Shown: one piece after another, positions 13,386 to 21,512 of the stretch
Position numbering within the stretch: the first letter of the stretch is position 1
How the letters are laid out: every line of letters starts with the position of its first letter
Source: Lachnospiraceae bacterium
Lineage (GTDB): Bacteria > Bacillota > Clostridia > Lachnospirales > Lachnospiraceae
Reading direction: 5' to 3'
Length of the DNA stretch: 23,294 bases
Assembly (NCBI GenBank): GCA_900766915.1
Contig: CAAFXE010000231.1
Location: 1 to 23,294 of the forward strand
The notes under the pieces: generated by a model
Told to the model about the DNA's origin: nothing
Database searches by the model: none
The model's input: the letters and a program-made list of their open reading frames with translations, nothing else
Program-made: the position numbers and the translations under genes

Positions 13386-13972
13386 TGTTTGTAAATCCAA
13401 AAGAATTAAAGAAATTGATGAAAGAAGCACACAGAATCAATAATCTGATCATCGGGTGCAGGGATAATCTCTACTACATCCAGGGATCCTTCTGGAAGGT
13501 ACTTTGCAAGAAGAAATTCGTACCAAAAACAATACTGGCGGAAATTATTGAACTGGCAGGTGAAATTCCGGGAGAAGGAGAATGCTTCTGCTCCGGAAAA
13601 GATGGAAACCAGATGCAGTTCAACACCATGGAAATAGAGATTCCGGAAGAAGCAGAGGAAATAGAGGTAACAGATTATCTGTTGCAGTCAAAACATGGAG
13701 TTATGCAAAGACTGCTGCAGTTTCCGGGAACAAGAAATGTGTATCTGATCAATGACAGAATTGTCCAAATGACAAAGGGAAAACATTACGATGAGGATCA
13801 GGGAGAAACACAACCGGAAGGACCATATTGCAGTGTTGAACATGGAGTGTTCTGGAAAAATGACGTCATGAAGTTTTCGGTATGTTTCCGGGTGGACGAT
13901 GAACACTTCGAAACATTGCAGCAGATGAAAATGATAAGGCTTTGGAATGTCAATCAGGAGCCAGAACGGTAG
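13385..13972 (+). CDS. Phage protein, unknown function (195 residues)
   Basis: A 195-residue protein starting on the last base of the preceding stop (TAATG), with GGAGGAAG upstream. The N-terminal half begins MFVNPKELKKLMKEAHRINN and the rest looks like a mixed alpha/beta fold with LLQSKHGVMQRLLQFPGTRNV. I do not recognise a domain or catalytic motif. It is translationally coupled to the gene before and followed after 6 bases by the Cys/His protein at 13979. Confidence 0.65.
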   Translation: MFVNPKELKKLMKEAHRINNLIIGCRDNLYYIQGSFWKVLCKKKFVPKTILAEIIELAGEIPGEGECFCSGKDGNQMQFNTMEIEIPEEAEEIEVTDYLLQSKHGVMQRLLQFPGTRNVYLINDRIVQMTKGKHYDEDQGETQPEGPYCSVEHGVFWKNDVMKFSVCFRVDDEHFETLQQMKMIRLWNVNQEPER

Positions 13973-13978
13973 CAGTCA

Positions 13979-14386
13979 ATGAAAAGCATTCTGCATGACA
14001 AAAAAGAAAGGACTTGCTTCCTTTGTATGTGGCTGCATGGGGATGACAGCTGGAAAGACTGGCTTCATGAGCATCACATATTCTTCGGATGGGCCAACAG
14101 AAGGATATCAGAGAAATATGGAATGAAAGTATACCTATGCCTGAAACACCATAAAACCAGTGAAGAAGCAGTACATGGAAACAAAAAGATTAATAAGATG
14201 CTCCAGGCATATGCACAGAGGAAGTTCGAGGAAAAATGGCCAAATAAAGACTTTGTTTCTATTTTCGGACAGAACTATATCTTAGACGAAAATGACGGCC
14301 ACATAGAGGAAAATCAAGAGGAAATGGACAATCAGGTAGCAGGATTTACATTCATATCTGATGGACTGGAAGGAGTTGACTGGTAG
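13979..14386 (+). CDS. HNH-like Cys/His phage protein
   Basis: A 135-residue protein with a Cys/His core: CFLCMWLHGD (about 13-22), LHEHHIFFGWANR (about 29-41), YLCLKHHKTS (about 52-61) and a further AVHGN. The order of a CxxC, an HHIF and a C-x2-HH element recalls phage HNH-type or NinG/YbcO-like nucleases that act in recombination, but the catalytic Asn/His pair is not certain. No good ribosome site is close: the 6 bases before the ATG belong to a GGTAGCAGTC copy, so it may depend on translation of the gene before. Confidence 0.6.
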   Translation: MKSILHDKKERTCFLCMWLHGDDSWKDWLHEHHIFFGWANRRISEKYGMKVYLCLKHHKTSEEAVHGNKKINKMLQAYAQRKFEEKWPNKDFVSIFGQNYILDENDGHIEENQEEMDNQVAGFTFISDGLEGVDW

Positions 14387-14608
14387 GTGGAAGGAATCTA
14401 TTGCATTCGCAATGAACTTGTACTGAGAAAATCAAAAATCAAACCGGGAGATACAGTAAAACTGGTTCCAAGGGGTGACAGTGAGAAAAAAGAAATTCGA
14501 ACCGTAAAAGTATTGAAACGGTACAGACACCATGCACTGTTGGATTTTGGAAAATATAAGGAATGCAGGAGAATTGTAGACCTGGAATTAGGTATAGCAG
14601 AACCGTGA
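14387..14608 (+). CDS. Small phage protein, SH3-like beta fold
   Basis: A 73-residue protein that starts at GTG on the base after the preceding stop (TAGGTG), with AAGGAG upstream. IKPGDTVKLVPRGDSEKKEIRTVKVLKRYRHHALLDF looks like a small beta barrel of the KOW/SH3 type, common in short phage proteins. The nearby ATG is out of frame, so GTG is required. Function is unknown. It is followed by 85 bases without a gene. Confidence 0.55.
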   Translation: MEGIYCIRNELVLRKSKIKPGDTVKLVPRGDSEKKEIRTVKVLKRYRHHALLDFGKYKECRRIVDLELGIAEP

Positions 14609-14693
14609 TCATGCAAAGTTTATTTATATATCACAATCCTGTTAGACTGCATGATTGTTAGAAGCGGGCGGGAGGACGGCGGAAAGGAGAAGT

Positions 14694-14885
14694 ATGGAAA
14701 CATATAACAATAATAAGAATTTCAGACAGTATGTAGATAAATACTGCAAAGAATATGGATTGACCGTAGAAGAAGCATTGCAGCATAGCATAGTCAAGGA
14801 AGTAGAGAAACAGTACATAAAGAATGCTTCCATGGTAGCAGATTACAGAGGACAGTTCATGGAGAAGTTTACGGAGGTACGGTGA
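14694..14885 (+). CDS. Small helical phage protein
   Basis: A 63-residue protein with a YCKEYGLTVEEALQHSIVKE helix-turn-helix-like section, preceded by AAAGGAG. A longer frame back to 14655 is not supported by a ribosome site. The stop TGA shares a base with the next ATG. Short proteins of this kind occur in Clostridia prophages; no function is known to me. Confidence 0.6.
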   Translation: METYNNNKNFRQYVDKYCKEYGLTVEEALQHSIVKEVEKQYIKNASMVADYRGQFMEKFTEVR

Positions 14886-15205
14886 TGAATAGTGATTTGA
14901 ATGGTAGAAAATTAGTTTATGCAGATGATATTTGCAGGTACATAAAAACCAAAATAAATCCATATGGAAAACCATTTAAAGGTTCGGCATATGAATTTGG
15001 ATTGAAGATTATGGAATATATCGAAAATATGAGTGTTGCCTATGACGTAGATAAGGTTGTAGAACGGTTAGAAAGCACGAGAGATACAGCTGTAAAAAAT
15101 ATTGAATTAAATTCACAAAGCTACGATATCAAAGAAGAAATCGAAAGTGCTAGAAAACATTATGAGTGGATTATTCAGGTCGTAAAATCAGGAGGAAAGG
15201 AGTAA
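14885..15205 (+). CDS. Small phage accessory protein, unknown function
   Basis: A 106-residue, helix-rich protein beginning MNSDLNGRKLVYADDICRYI, with KVVERLESTRDTAVKNIELN in the middle. GGAGG lies upstream; GTG at 14882 is an alternative start. It overlaps the preceding stop and is followed 2 bases later by the next gene. There are no recognised domains. Confidence 0.65.
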   Translation: MNSDLNGRKLVYADDICRYIKTKINPYGKPFKGSAYEFGLKIMEYIENMSVAYDVDKVVERLESTRDTAVKNIELNSQSYDIKEEIESARKHYEWIIQVVKSGGKE

Positions 15206-15207
15206 CC

Positions 15208-15804
15208 ATGCAGGAAGTATTTAAGAAGATTATTGAGAAGTTGAAAGAAGAACAAAACAAATCAGATGAAAAATGCAAATATATTGCAGTAAAGGATGGT
15301 CATTCATTAGAATATGAATTTTACAACGGAAAATCAACAGCCTATAGTTATGCAATCGAAACAATCAAACAGGTAGCAGATGAGTACAACAACGGATGGA
15401 TTCCGGCAGATGAACCACCAAAGGATGATAATTATGTTCTGTTATCATTTGAAAATTTTTCTCTTCCGATGGTAGGAAGATACGAAGCAGATGGAGATGG
15501 CGGAGGAACCTACTACATCGGAGACTGCGACGGAACAGACACATGCATAGCTAATGATCTGATTGTTGATGCATGGCAGCCATTACCAACAAGATACAAT
15601 CCAGATGAGCAGAAAAAAGAGAAGAAAACGAAATATGACCAGATCCGCTCCATGTGCATTGACGAGATGGCGAGTTTTTTATCAGAGGTTAAAGCCGATG
15701 GTATTTATTTCAAAGAAGGCATGGAATATCCAATAATTTCAGAAGTATGGAAAGAATGGCTGAAGTCAGAAGCGGAGAGTGAGAAGTATGATTGCATGGT
15801 ATGA
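15208..15804 (+). CDS. DUF551-containing phage protein
   Basis: A 198-residue protein with a helical N-terminus (1-60), then a DUF551 domain at about 65-130: NNGWIPADEPPKDDNYVLLS, a central glycine-rich section and VDAWQPLPTRY, whose W and PLP are the family signature. The C-terminus (150-198) is a further helical segment. DUF551 is widespread in phages as a small module of unknown function. GGAGGAAAGGAG lies upstream of the ATG at 15208, and the longer frame to 15166 is within the preceding gene. It overlaps the next gene by 17 bases. Confidence 0.7.
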   Translation: MQEVFKKIIEKLKEEQNKSDEKCKYIAVKDGHSLEYEFYNGKSTAYSYAIETIKQVADEYNNGWIPADEPPKDDNYVLLSFENFSLPMVGRYEADGDGGGTYYIGDCDGTDTCIANDLIVDAWQPLPTRYNPDEQKKEKKTKYDQIRSMCIDEMASFLSEVKADGIYFKEGMEYPIISEVWKEWLKSEAESEKYDCMV

Positions 15805-16198
15805 CAGAATCGGAAACCGCATTGAAATGAAATTGTATGAAGATGCTGACAAACCAGATTTTGAATGGGTAAAGGGAAATGTCATAGAAGGCTATCGTTA
15901 TAGAGACGGAATTGTCAGTATGAAATCTGATGATGGAAGAATCATATGGTGCGGTGTTGAATCTGGAGGCTTTAGAAAATCAGAAGACTCTTTAGGAGAT
16001 TTTATATCAAATGCAGACTGCATCCGCTCTATGATTGATGAGGAGCTGACAGAGATCATTCTATGTCCATACGATACAGCCGGGAAGCCGGCACATATTA
16101 TGCCATGTGTCAGAGACGGTAATATTCAGGAGCTGGTATCTCCGGAATACTGTAAAAAATGCATGATGGACTGGCTACAGTCAGAAGTGGAGGAATAG
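15788..16198 (+). CDS. Phage accessory protein, unknown function (136 residues)
   Basis: A 136-residue protein with strands such as MIAWYDRIGNRIEMKLY and GIVSMKSDDGRIIWCG in the first half and Cys residues near the end (LVSPEYCKKCMMDWLQSE). The final part, with CxxC and W-L, resembles the C-terminal tails of other small proteins in this cluster. GGAGAG precedes the ATG at 15788, which lies within the end of the DUF551 gene. I do not recognise the family. Confidence 0.6.
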   Translation: MIAWYDRIGNRIEMKLYEDADKPDFEWVKGNVIEGYRYRDGIVSMKSDDGRIIWCGVESGGFRKSEDSLGDFISNADCIRSMIDEELTEIILCPYDTAGKPAHIMPCVRDGNIQELVSPEYCKKCMMDWLQSEVEE

Positions 16199-16199
16199 C

Positions 16200-16361
16200 A
16201 TGAAAGAATGTTGTGGAACGTGTAAATATAATAAAAGAGACTTTTCTAAACCGCAAGGCAAAGGATATATAGAGTTTTGTTGTGGAAACGAAGGATCTGA
16301 CGAATACGGAGTGCCTACATTTTATGATGACGCTTGTGATGATTGGGAGGAAAAGGAATGA
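16200..16361 (+). CDS. Small Cys-rich phage protein
   Basis: A 53-residue protein with Cys residues in CCGTC (4-8), FCCG (about 27-30) and DDACDDW (near 47), which suggests a bound metal. GGAGG lies upstream of the ATG. It starts 2 bases after the preceding stop and overlaps the next start (ATGA), so it is well placed in the operon. Short phage proteins with this CxxC ... CC ... C-x-D-W layout are common; function is unknown. Confidence 0.6.
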   Translation: MKECCGTCKYNKRDFSKPQGKGYIEFCCGNEGSDEYGVPTFYDDACDDWEEKE

Positions 16362-16558
16362 ACAGTAAAGAACTTACAATCCGTCAAATAGGAGAATTTT
16401 GCACGAATACTCTTTGCAAGAAATGTCCTATTGCAAAATGGAATGAAGAAAGCGGACTTCATAATGGCTGTATGGAAAGTTTAAGACTTCCGGAGGTTGC
16501 GAAGATTATGCTGAAAGAAATCAAGTACAGGAAGGTGGAGGTAGCAGATGAACGATAG
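16358..16558 (+). CDS. Small Cys-containing phage protein
   Basis: A 66-residue protein with CTNTLCKKCPIAKW (about 15-28) and a later C, again a small metal-binding pattern. The start at 16358 follows GGGAGGAAAAGG and overlaps the previous stop; an upstream GTG-type extension to 16343 is not needed. It overlaps the YopX gene by 11 bases. Function is unknown. Confidence 0.6.
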   Translation: MNSKELTIRQIGEFCTNTLCKKCPIAKWNEESGLHNGCMESLRLPEVAKIMLKEIKYRKVEVADER

Positions 16559-16976
16559 ATATTTATTCCGTGCAAAGCGGATTAATAACGGAGAATGGGT
16601 GGAAGGACATATAATTTCAGATGACGCAGATTATGATGCAGCACTATTCGTTAGATATTCACATGGCGTAGATATGCAAGATGATACAGAATACGTTGAT
16701 ATTATCATGGTAGACCCGTCCACGATCTGCCAGTGCACCGGGCTTAAGGATAAGAACGGAAAGCTGATATGGGAGAATGATATAATGTGCGGTCATCTTG
16801 ATGATAAGTTTCCGGAAGACACAACATATACAAGAGTATTGTGGCATAACAACGGATTTTACACGCAAGAAAATCATTCAAGTGATATTGCGCCAATTGA
16901 TGATTTTTCTAAAGAGTATTTTGAAGTATGCGGAAACATTTTCGACAATCCGGAACTGTTGGAGGTAGGAGAATGA
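16548..16976 (+). CDS. YopX-family phage protein
   Basis: A 142-residue protein matching the YopX family: YLFRAKRINNGEWVEGHI at the start, IMVDPSTICQCTGLKDKNGKLIWENDIM in the middle and CGNIFDNPELL at the end. YopX was named on SPbeta and is widespread in Firmicutes phages; its role is unknown. GGAGG lies upstream inside the preceding gene. It overlaps the next gene by 4 bases (ATGA). Confidence 0.88.
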   Translation: MNDRYLFRAKRINNGEWVEGHIISDDADYDAALFVRYSHGVDMQDDTEYVDIIMVDPSTICQCTGLKDKNGKLIWENDIMCGHLDDKFPEDTTYTRVLWHNNGFYTQENHSSDIAPIDDFSKEYFEVCGNIFDNPELLEVGE

Positions 16977-17269
16977 AATTTGAATATGCAGAAAGGATCA
17001 AAGACATCATTGTCTCTGCTTTACAGAACGTTCCAGAAGCTAAAAATGTAATCGAACACTGTAAAGGAAAATGTGAATACATTCTTGACAGTGAAGCACG
17101 ACTTGAAAGGATAATATTTGATTTCTACGAAAGGGTGGAAGTAGAAAGAACGAAAGTATTGTTCGTTCCAGAACGTGGGAAAGCAAAGGTTCTCATGTCT
17201 TATGAGAGTTTTGACAGGCTTATCGATGTAAAACCGGAGGAGCTAAAGAACAGGTATCAAATCCTGTAA
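16973..17269 (+). CDS. Phage protein, unknown function (98 residues)
   Basis: A 98-residue protein beginning MKFEYAERIKDIIVSALQNV, with a Cys pair (HCKGKCEYI) and a mixed alpha/beta appearance. GGAGGTAGGAG precedes the ATG, which overlaps the YopX stop. I do not recognise a domain. It is followed by a 41-base gap. Confidence 0.6.
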   Translation: MKFEYAERIKDIIVSALQNVPEAKNVIEHCKGKCEYILDSEARLERIIFDFYERVEVERTKVLFVPERGKAKVLMSYESFDRLIDVKPEELKNRYQIL

Positions 17270-17310
17270 CATAAAACCGCAGATATTGCAAGAGACTAGA
17301 GGTGATAAAA

Positions 17311-17700
17311 ATGACGATTAATGAAACTATAGCAAGAGAAAAAGAAGTTGCAAATAGACATAAAGATAGAATATTAATATCAGGTAAAGGTAGCTATGTG
17401 TCTGAAATGCACAAACAATTTTCGCAAGAGCATGAACAGATTGCAAACTGGTTGGAAGAACTTAAACAGTATCAGGAAATCGGAACAGTAGAGGAATGCC
17501 GTGTAGCAATAGAGAAGCAGAAACCGAAGCAACCTACATATGATGGAGATGGACATGCTCCGGACGGAAGTTTTGTATTTGATGAATATTTATGTCCGAA
17601 CTGTGGCTCAAGATATGAGCTTGATTACGACGAACATGATTGGTGTCCAAACTGTGGTCAGAAAATAGATTGGAGCGAAACGGATGATAAGCTGGTTTAA
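17311..17700 (+). CDS. Phage protein with a C-terminal zinc ribbon
   Basis: A 129-residue protein. The N-terminal 75 residues form a helical segment with HKQFSQEHEQIANWLEEL. The C-terminus carries two CPNCG knuckles (LCPNCGSRYE and WCPNCGQK), a rubredoxin-type zinc ribbon. Such small proteins are common in phage early regions and may bind nucleic acid or protein. ATG at 17311 follows AGAGGTG; a GTG at 17302 lies in that ribosome site. Its end overlaps the following small membrane protein gene. Confidence 0.65.
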   Translation: MTINETIAREKEVANRHKDRILISGKGSYVSEMHKQFSQEHEQIANWLEELKQYQEIGTVEECRVAIEKQKPKQPTYDGDGHAPDGSFVFDEYLCPNCGSRYELDYDEHDWCPNCGQKIDWSETDDKLV

Positions 17701-17863
17701 TCCAATCATTGTATGGATGTACCTCATTTACATGGCATCCAGTGTGATTGCAAGTCTGATATTGATTGGGTATGGAATGATCAACCTGATGAAGAAGATT
17801 AAGCAGATTATAAATTGTCTGCTGGTAGCAGTACCGGATAAGAAAAAAATAAGAGGAGTGTGA
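17684..17863 (+). CDS. Small membrane protein
   Basis: A 59-residue protein with a hydrophobic segment at about 5-32 (PIIVWMYLIYMASSVIASLI) followed by a basic tail. TTGGAG lies upstream inside the preceding gene. Its stop overlaps the next gene's GTG by 4 bases. It lies just before the late regulator. Function is unknown; such single-pass proteins in phages sometimes serve host takeover or exclusion, but nothing here shows that. Confidence 0.55.
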   Translation: MISWFNPIIVWMYLIYMASSVIASLILIGYGMINLMKKIKQIINCLLVAVPDKKKIRGV

Positions 17864-17868
17864 AGCCG

Positions 17869-18279
17869 ATGGTGAAGATCACGAAAAAACTGTTAAACGA
17901 TTATGCAAGAATCAAAAAAGAAATTCCTCTTCTTGAATCAGAATTGTCAGAGATGCATACATCTGAAAGTGGCCTTGGTAGCAGTACAATCATAAACTAC
18001 TCAGATGGATTTCCAAAACCAGAGGGAGTTGTAGGTTTTAACTGGGAATTATATGAGAAGAGAAAGAAAATACTGGAGAATAAGCGTTCCAAGGTAGCAG
18101 TCGTTGAGGAATGGATTGAGAGTATCGATGATGTTCAGATAAGGACTGTGTTCAAGATGAGATATATGCAGAATAATTCGTGGACAAAAATAGCCAGAAA
18201 GATTGGTTATTCAGGGAAGGAAGACTATGTGAGATTACACATAAGAGACAAATTTTTAAAAAAATGCGGAATTACTTAA
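17869..18279 (+). CDS. ArpU-like late transcription regulator
   Basis: A 136-residue protein with a helical N-terminus (MVKITKKLLNDYARIKKEIP, then a coiled stretch) and a sigma-factor region-4-like C-terminus: VQIRTVFKMRYMQNNSWTKIARKIGYSGKEDYVRLH. This fits phage DUF1492/ArpU/RinA-type regulators that activate late genes. It lies at the end of the early block, immediately before the terminator and the packaging genes, where such regulators normally sit. A GTG at 17860 is an alternative start, but AGGAG is better spaced for the ATG at 17869. Confidence 0.75.
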   Translation: MVKITKKLLNDYARIKKEIPLLESELSEMHTSESGLGSSTIINYSDGFPKPEGVVGFNWELYEKRKKILENKRSKVAVVEEWIESIDDVQIRTVFKMRYMQNNSWTKIARKIGYSGKEDYVRLHIRDKFLKKCGIT

Positions 18280-18370
18280 AAAAGGTCGTTTTTGTCGGAA
18301 AAGTCGTTTTACAATACAATAGAACCAAAAGGCAGGACGCAACAAACATTTTATGAACCTTCTCGCAGAA

Positions 18371-18400
18371 TAGCAGCTTGGAAACAGGCTGTTATTTTTT
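18371..18400 (+). terminator. Intrinsic terminator before the late genes
   Basis: TAGCAGC (18371-18377) pairs with GCTGTTA (18388-18394, one G-T pair) and a T-run TTTTTT follows. It ends the early operon. The 143 bases from 18280 to 18422 hold no gene; two GTCGTTTT copies (18286-18293 and 18303-18310) could be a regulator site for late transcription. Confidence 0.7.
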
Positions 18401-18422
18401 ATGAGTTTAAATTGGAGTAAGC

Positions 18423-18767
18423 ATGAGCAACACAGGAGCTGGGCGATACGGAACGCATCGTGGTGCATTTGAAAAGAATAAGAAAAAGATATTTGCTACT
18501 CAGACAGTGTGTGGAATATGCGGGAAACCGGTGGATTTTAGCTATAAATATCCGCATCCTTTGTCAGCTTGCATTGATCATATTATACCAGTTGCAAAAG
18601 GTGGACACAGAAGTGACATTGACAACCTGCAGTTAGCACATTGGACGTGCAACAGGCAGAAATCAGACAAGCTGATAGACAGGAAGGGAGCGGTAAGCCA
18701 GGGAGAAGAGATTATAAGCAATAGAATCTTACCGCAGTCTGTTGATTGGACAAAGTATCATGGATAA
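18423..18767 (+). CDS. HNH endonuclease (packaging-associated)
   Basis: A 114-residue protein with a full HNH motif: Cys30 and Cys33 in VCGICGKPVD, Asp52-His53 in ACIDHIIPVAKGG, Asn68 and His73 in DNLQLAHWTCNRQKSDK, and Cys76. HNH nucleases beside terminase genes in cos-type phages are needed for genome cleavage in packaging. ATG at 18423 follows TTGGAG. It lies between the terminator and the portal gene. The family normally precedes the small terminase, which is not seen here. Confidence 0.88.
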   Translation: MSNTGAGRYGTHRGAFEKNKKKIFATQTVCGICGKPVDFSYKYPHPLSACIDHIIPVAKGGHRSDIDNLQLAHWTCNRQKSDKLIDRKGAVSQGEEIISNRILPQSVDWTKYHG

Positions 18768-18854
18768 GGGGGCATATCCCCTCATATAGGCTTGAAATGA
18801 CCTTCAAACCGTCCACTGCACAAATATCTCGCTGAGAAGTTTTTAGGAGGCTAT
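18768..18854. other. Gap with dyad between HNH and portal, candidate cos region
   Basis: There is no gene in 87 bases. A short dyad, AGGGG with CCCCT around CATAT (about 18767-18782), lies just after the HNH gene. The location between HNH and structural genes, where cos sites often lie, makes this a candidate cleavage site; no cohesive end can be read from sequence alone. Confidence 0.3.
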
Positions 18855-20120
18855 ATGGAACAATATAAAGGAATAGGATACCTAAGAAATAAGCTGGCAG
18901 TTAAAAGATTAAGGGTAGACACAAGGTACAAATATTATGAAATGAAGAATATTACAAGGCAGATCGGAATGACAGATATCAAAGAGTTGTACTGGCTGAA
19001 AGAAACACTTGGATGGTGCGGAAAGGCGGTGGATAGTCTGGCGGATCGGTTGGTGTTCAATTCATTCGAAAATGACAATTTCGATGTGACGGAGATATTC
19101 TCAATGAATAATCCGGATACATTCTTTGACAGCGCAATATTATCTGCATTGATTTCATCCTGTTGCTTTGTGTATATTTCTGCAGATGAAACTGGATACC
19201 CAAGATTACAGGTAATTGATGGATCTAATGCCACTGGAATCATCGATCCGATAACAGGATTACTGAAAGAAGGTTATGCTGTACTGGAAAGAGATGAAAA
19301 AGAATGTCCGACTACAGAAGCGTATTTCAAAAAAGGGATAACGGAAATATTCAGAAAAGGTCAATTAAAAACACAAATTATTAGAAATGGTGCACCATAT
19401 CCACTGCTTGTACCGATCATTTACAGACCAGATGCTAAAAGGCCATTTGGCCACTCCAGAATAAGCAGGGCATGTATGAGTATAACAGATTCTGCGTTAA
19501 GGACGTTAAAACGATCTGAGATATCAGCAGAGTTTTATAGTTTTCCTCAGAAATACATAACAGGACTGTCTGAAGATGCTGAAACTATTGATAAGTGGAA
19601 AGCAACGATTTCCAGCTTTATGTCCTTTACTAAGGATGAAGATGGGGACAGCCCAAAACTTGGACAGTTCACCCAACAGAGTATGTCACCTTATGTGGAA
19701 CAACTGAGAATGCACGCTTCATTATTTGCAGGAGAAACGGGATTGACCTTAGACGATCTGGGGTTCCCATCAGATAACCCTTCCAGTGCTGAATCTATCA
19801 AGGCTTCGCACGAAAACTTACGACTTACAGCAAGAAAAGCGCAGAGGACATTTGGAAGTGGATTCTTAAATGTGGGTTATCTGGCAGCGTGCTTAAGGGA
19901 TGATTTCCAATACGAAAGGAGACAGCTGTATTTAACAAAACCGATGTGGGAACCAATATTCGAACCAGATGCGGCAATGCTCTCCAGTATCGGAGATGGA
20001 GCAATCAAAATCAATCAGGCTGTCCAAGGATACTTTGGAAAGGACAATTTAAGGTATATGACAGGCATTGAACCGAGTGGGGAAGAATTGAAAATAGTAC
20101 AAGAACAGGCAAATGAATAG
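18855..20120 (+). CDS. Phage portal protein
   Basis: A 421-residue protein of the SPP1 Gp6-like portal type. It has DSLADRLVFNSF near 56-67, a VPIIYRPDAKRPFGHSRIS segment and a helical section with ETGLTLDDLGFPSDNPSSAESI near 297-318, all typical of Firmicutes portals. Portal dodecamers form the DNA entry vertex of the head and the docking point of the terminase. AGGAGG precedes the ATG. It is followed 12 bases later by the MuF-type gene, as is usual. The length is in the normal range. Confidence 0.9.
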   Translation: MEQYKGIGYLRNKLAVKRLRVDTRYKYYEMKNITRQIGMTDIKELYWLKETLGWCGKAVDSLADRLVFNSFENDNFDVTEIFSMNNPDTFFDSAILSALISSCCFVYISADETGYPRLQVIDGSNATGIIDPITGLLKEGYAVLERDEKECPTTEAYFKKGITEIFRKGQLKTQIIRNGAPYPLLVPIIYRPDAKRPFGHSRISRACMSITDSALRTLKRSEISAEFYSFPQKYITGLSEDAETIDKWKATISSFMSFTKDEDGDSPKLGQFTQQSMSPYVEQLRMHASLFAGETGLTLDDLGFPSDNPSSAESIKASHENLRLTARKAQRTFGSGFLNVGYLAACLRDDFQYERRQLYLTKPMWEPIFEPDAAMLSSIGDGAIKINQAVQGYFGKDNLRYMTGIEPSGEELKIVQEQANE

Positions 20121-20132
20121 GGGTGTTACTGA

Positions 20133-21512
20133 GTGGAAGATATCACACCTGAATTATTAAATAAAATACAGAGTGATTTTCAAAATCAATTCAATAAGAA
20201 TGATACTGTATTAAGCGTTTATAACAAAATCAGGGATGGAACTGCGACTTACAATGAAGCGAATGAATTTGCATTGGAAGTTGGAGACATTCTTTCAAAA
20301 TCATTTGGTAATAATATTTCTTCGGCTGTACTGCCGGATGGAAAGATGTATTACAATATTGCACAGCGGGTTCTGAATCCGACATTAAAAAATAATTACG
20401 AAATTATCACAGATGTAACGGAACAGGTACAGAAACTACTGAATGATGCAGCGAAAATTGGGATAAAACCATTAAAACCGGATTTAAACCAGGACAGGAT
20501 TGACGGAATCATATACAGAGTGTCAGAGGCAGATAAATATGATGATGTAGCGTGGATTTTGGACGAGCCGGTAAGGAATTTTTCGCAGAGCATTGTAGAT
20601 TCTTCGATTCGAGTGAATGCAGAATTTCATGCAAAGGCGGGAATGCGGCCAGTGATCGTAAGAAAACTGGCTGCTGGATGTTGCGAATGGTGTGCGAACC
20701 TTGCAGGAACATACGAATATCCGGGAGGAGTTCCGAAGGATGTATATAGAAGACATCAAAGATGCAGATGTACGGTGGATTACAATCCTTGGAATGGTAA
20801 AGTACAAAATGTTCATACAAAGGAATGGAGAAAAGATGTCTCAATAAAAAAAACAGACTATATGGGACAGTCTAAAATATATGAAGCTGTACTTGGAGGG
20901 AATAAATATGCGATAAAAGCATACAAAAATGATAATTATGAAAATATATGGTGCCAGACATATTCAAGTGAAAGCAAAAGAATGTGTGAGTACCTTGACA
21001 ATTCTGTGAATGTAAGATATCCGGGTGTTGAACAGATTATTGTTGCAAAGAATAGGACATTACAGGGGATTGCAGCATATGATTACGAAAAAAGATCGTT
21101 ATTTATATGCGAAGAACTTGTGAATGAAGAATTTTTCTTTAAGAAAATTGATAAAAATTATTTTGCAGCAAGAAATTTGGATGATGTTTTAATCCATGAA
21201 CTGGGAGGACACAAGAAGCACTGGGAGGCAGTTGAAAGATATTTTTATCTCAATAAATGTAATTCAATTAGCATTGCTAAGGAAGAACTTGAAATGAAGC
21301 TAAGAGAATACATTAAAAAGCAAATGAGCACAGAATATTTTTATTTAAAAGATAATGTTAGTGACAATGCATTTCAACAGTTTTCATGCAAAAGAATGTT
21401 GAATGAATGCATTGCAGATGCTACAATATTAATCGAAAGAAATTCAATGAAAGACAGTTACTTAGCAGAATTGGTAGAAGAGGTGATAAACTATGATGGT
21501 AATGCCAAGTAA
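20133..21512 (+). CDS. MuF-type head protein fused to a zincin-like domain
   Basis: A 459-residue protein that starts at GTG after AGGGGTG. Residues 1-225 are a minor head (MuF-type) domain, ending with the Cys/His segment CCEWCANLAGTYEYPGG ... RRHQRCRCTVDYNP (183-220), usual in these proteins. Residues about 245-459 are a separate, more AT-rich domain with HELGGHKKHW (His355, Glu356, His360) and a downstream NECIAD (424-429) that could give the third zinc ligand, a gluzincin-like pattern. Plain minor head proteins end soon after the Cys/His segment. The fusion resembles MuF polymorphic toxins, where a toxin is carried on the head protein. A virion processing or host-targeting protease is equally possible. 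Confidence 0.8.
   Translation: MEDITPELLNKIQSDFQNQFNKNDTVLSVYNKIRDGTATYNEANEFALEVGDILSKSFGNNISSAVLPDGKMYYNIAQRVLNPTLKNNYEIITDVTEQVQKLLNDAAKIGIKPLKPDLNQDRIDGIIYRVSEADKYDDVAWILDEPVRNFSQSIVDSSIRVNAEFHAKAGMRPVIVRKLAAGCCEWCANLAGTYEYPGGVPKDVYRRHQRCRCTVDYNPWNGKVQNVHTKEWRKDVSIKKTDYMGQSKIYEAVLGGNKYAIKAYKNDNYENIWCQTYSSESKRMCEYLDNSVNVRYPGVEQIIVAKNRTLQGIAAYDYEKRSLFICEELVNEEFFFKKIDKNYFAARNLDDVLIHELGGHKKHWEAVERYFYLNKCNSISIAKEELEMKLREYIKKQMSTEYFYLKDNVSDNAFQQFSCKRMLNECIADATILIERNSMKDSYLAELVEEVINYDGNAK

Larger units (their letters stand above)
8645..18101 (+). repeat. Strand-biased octamer GTAGCAGT / nonamer GGTAGCAGT
   Basis: GGTAGCAGT occurs on the plus strand at 8645, 9969, 10222, 12533, 12731, 12929, 13968, 17824, 17977 and 18093. 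The octamer GTAGCAGT is also at 29, 1048, 4479 and 9028. GGTAGCAG followed by A or G is at 12080, 12332, 14335, 14834, 15372 and 16540. I found no copy of the complement. It is read in more than one frame (VAV and GSS), and the plus-strand copies at 1048 and 4479 are antisense to genes, so codon use alone does not explain it. Confidence 0.8.

Noticed and set aside
9790..14000. Frequent TTCCGGAAG-like strings
   Set aside because: They follow from common Pro (CCG) and Glu (GAA) codons in acidic proteins and show no fixed orientation or spacing.
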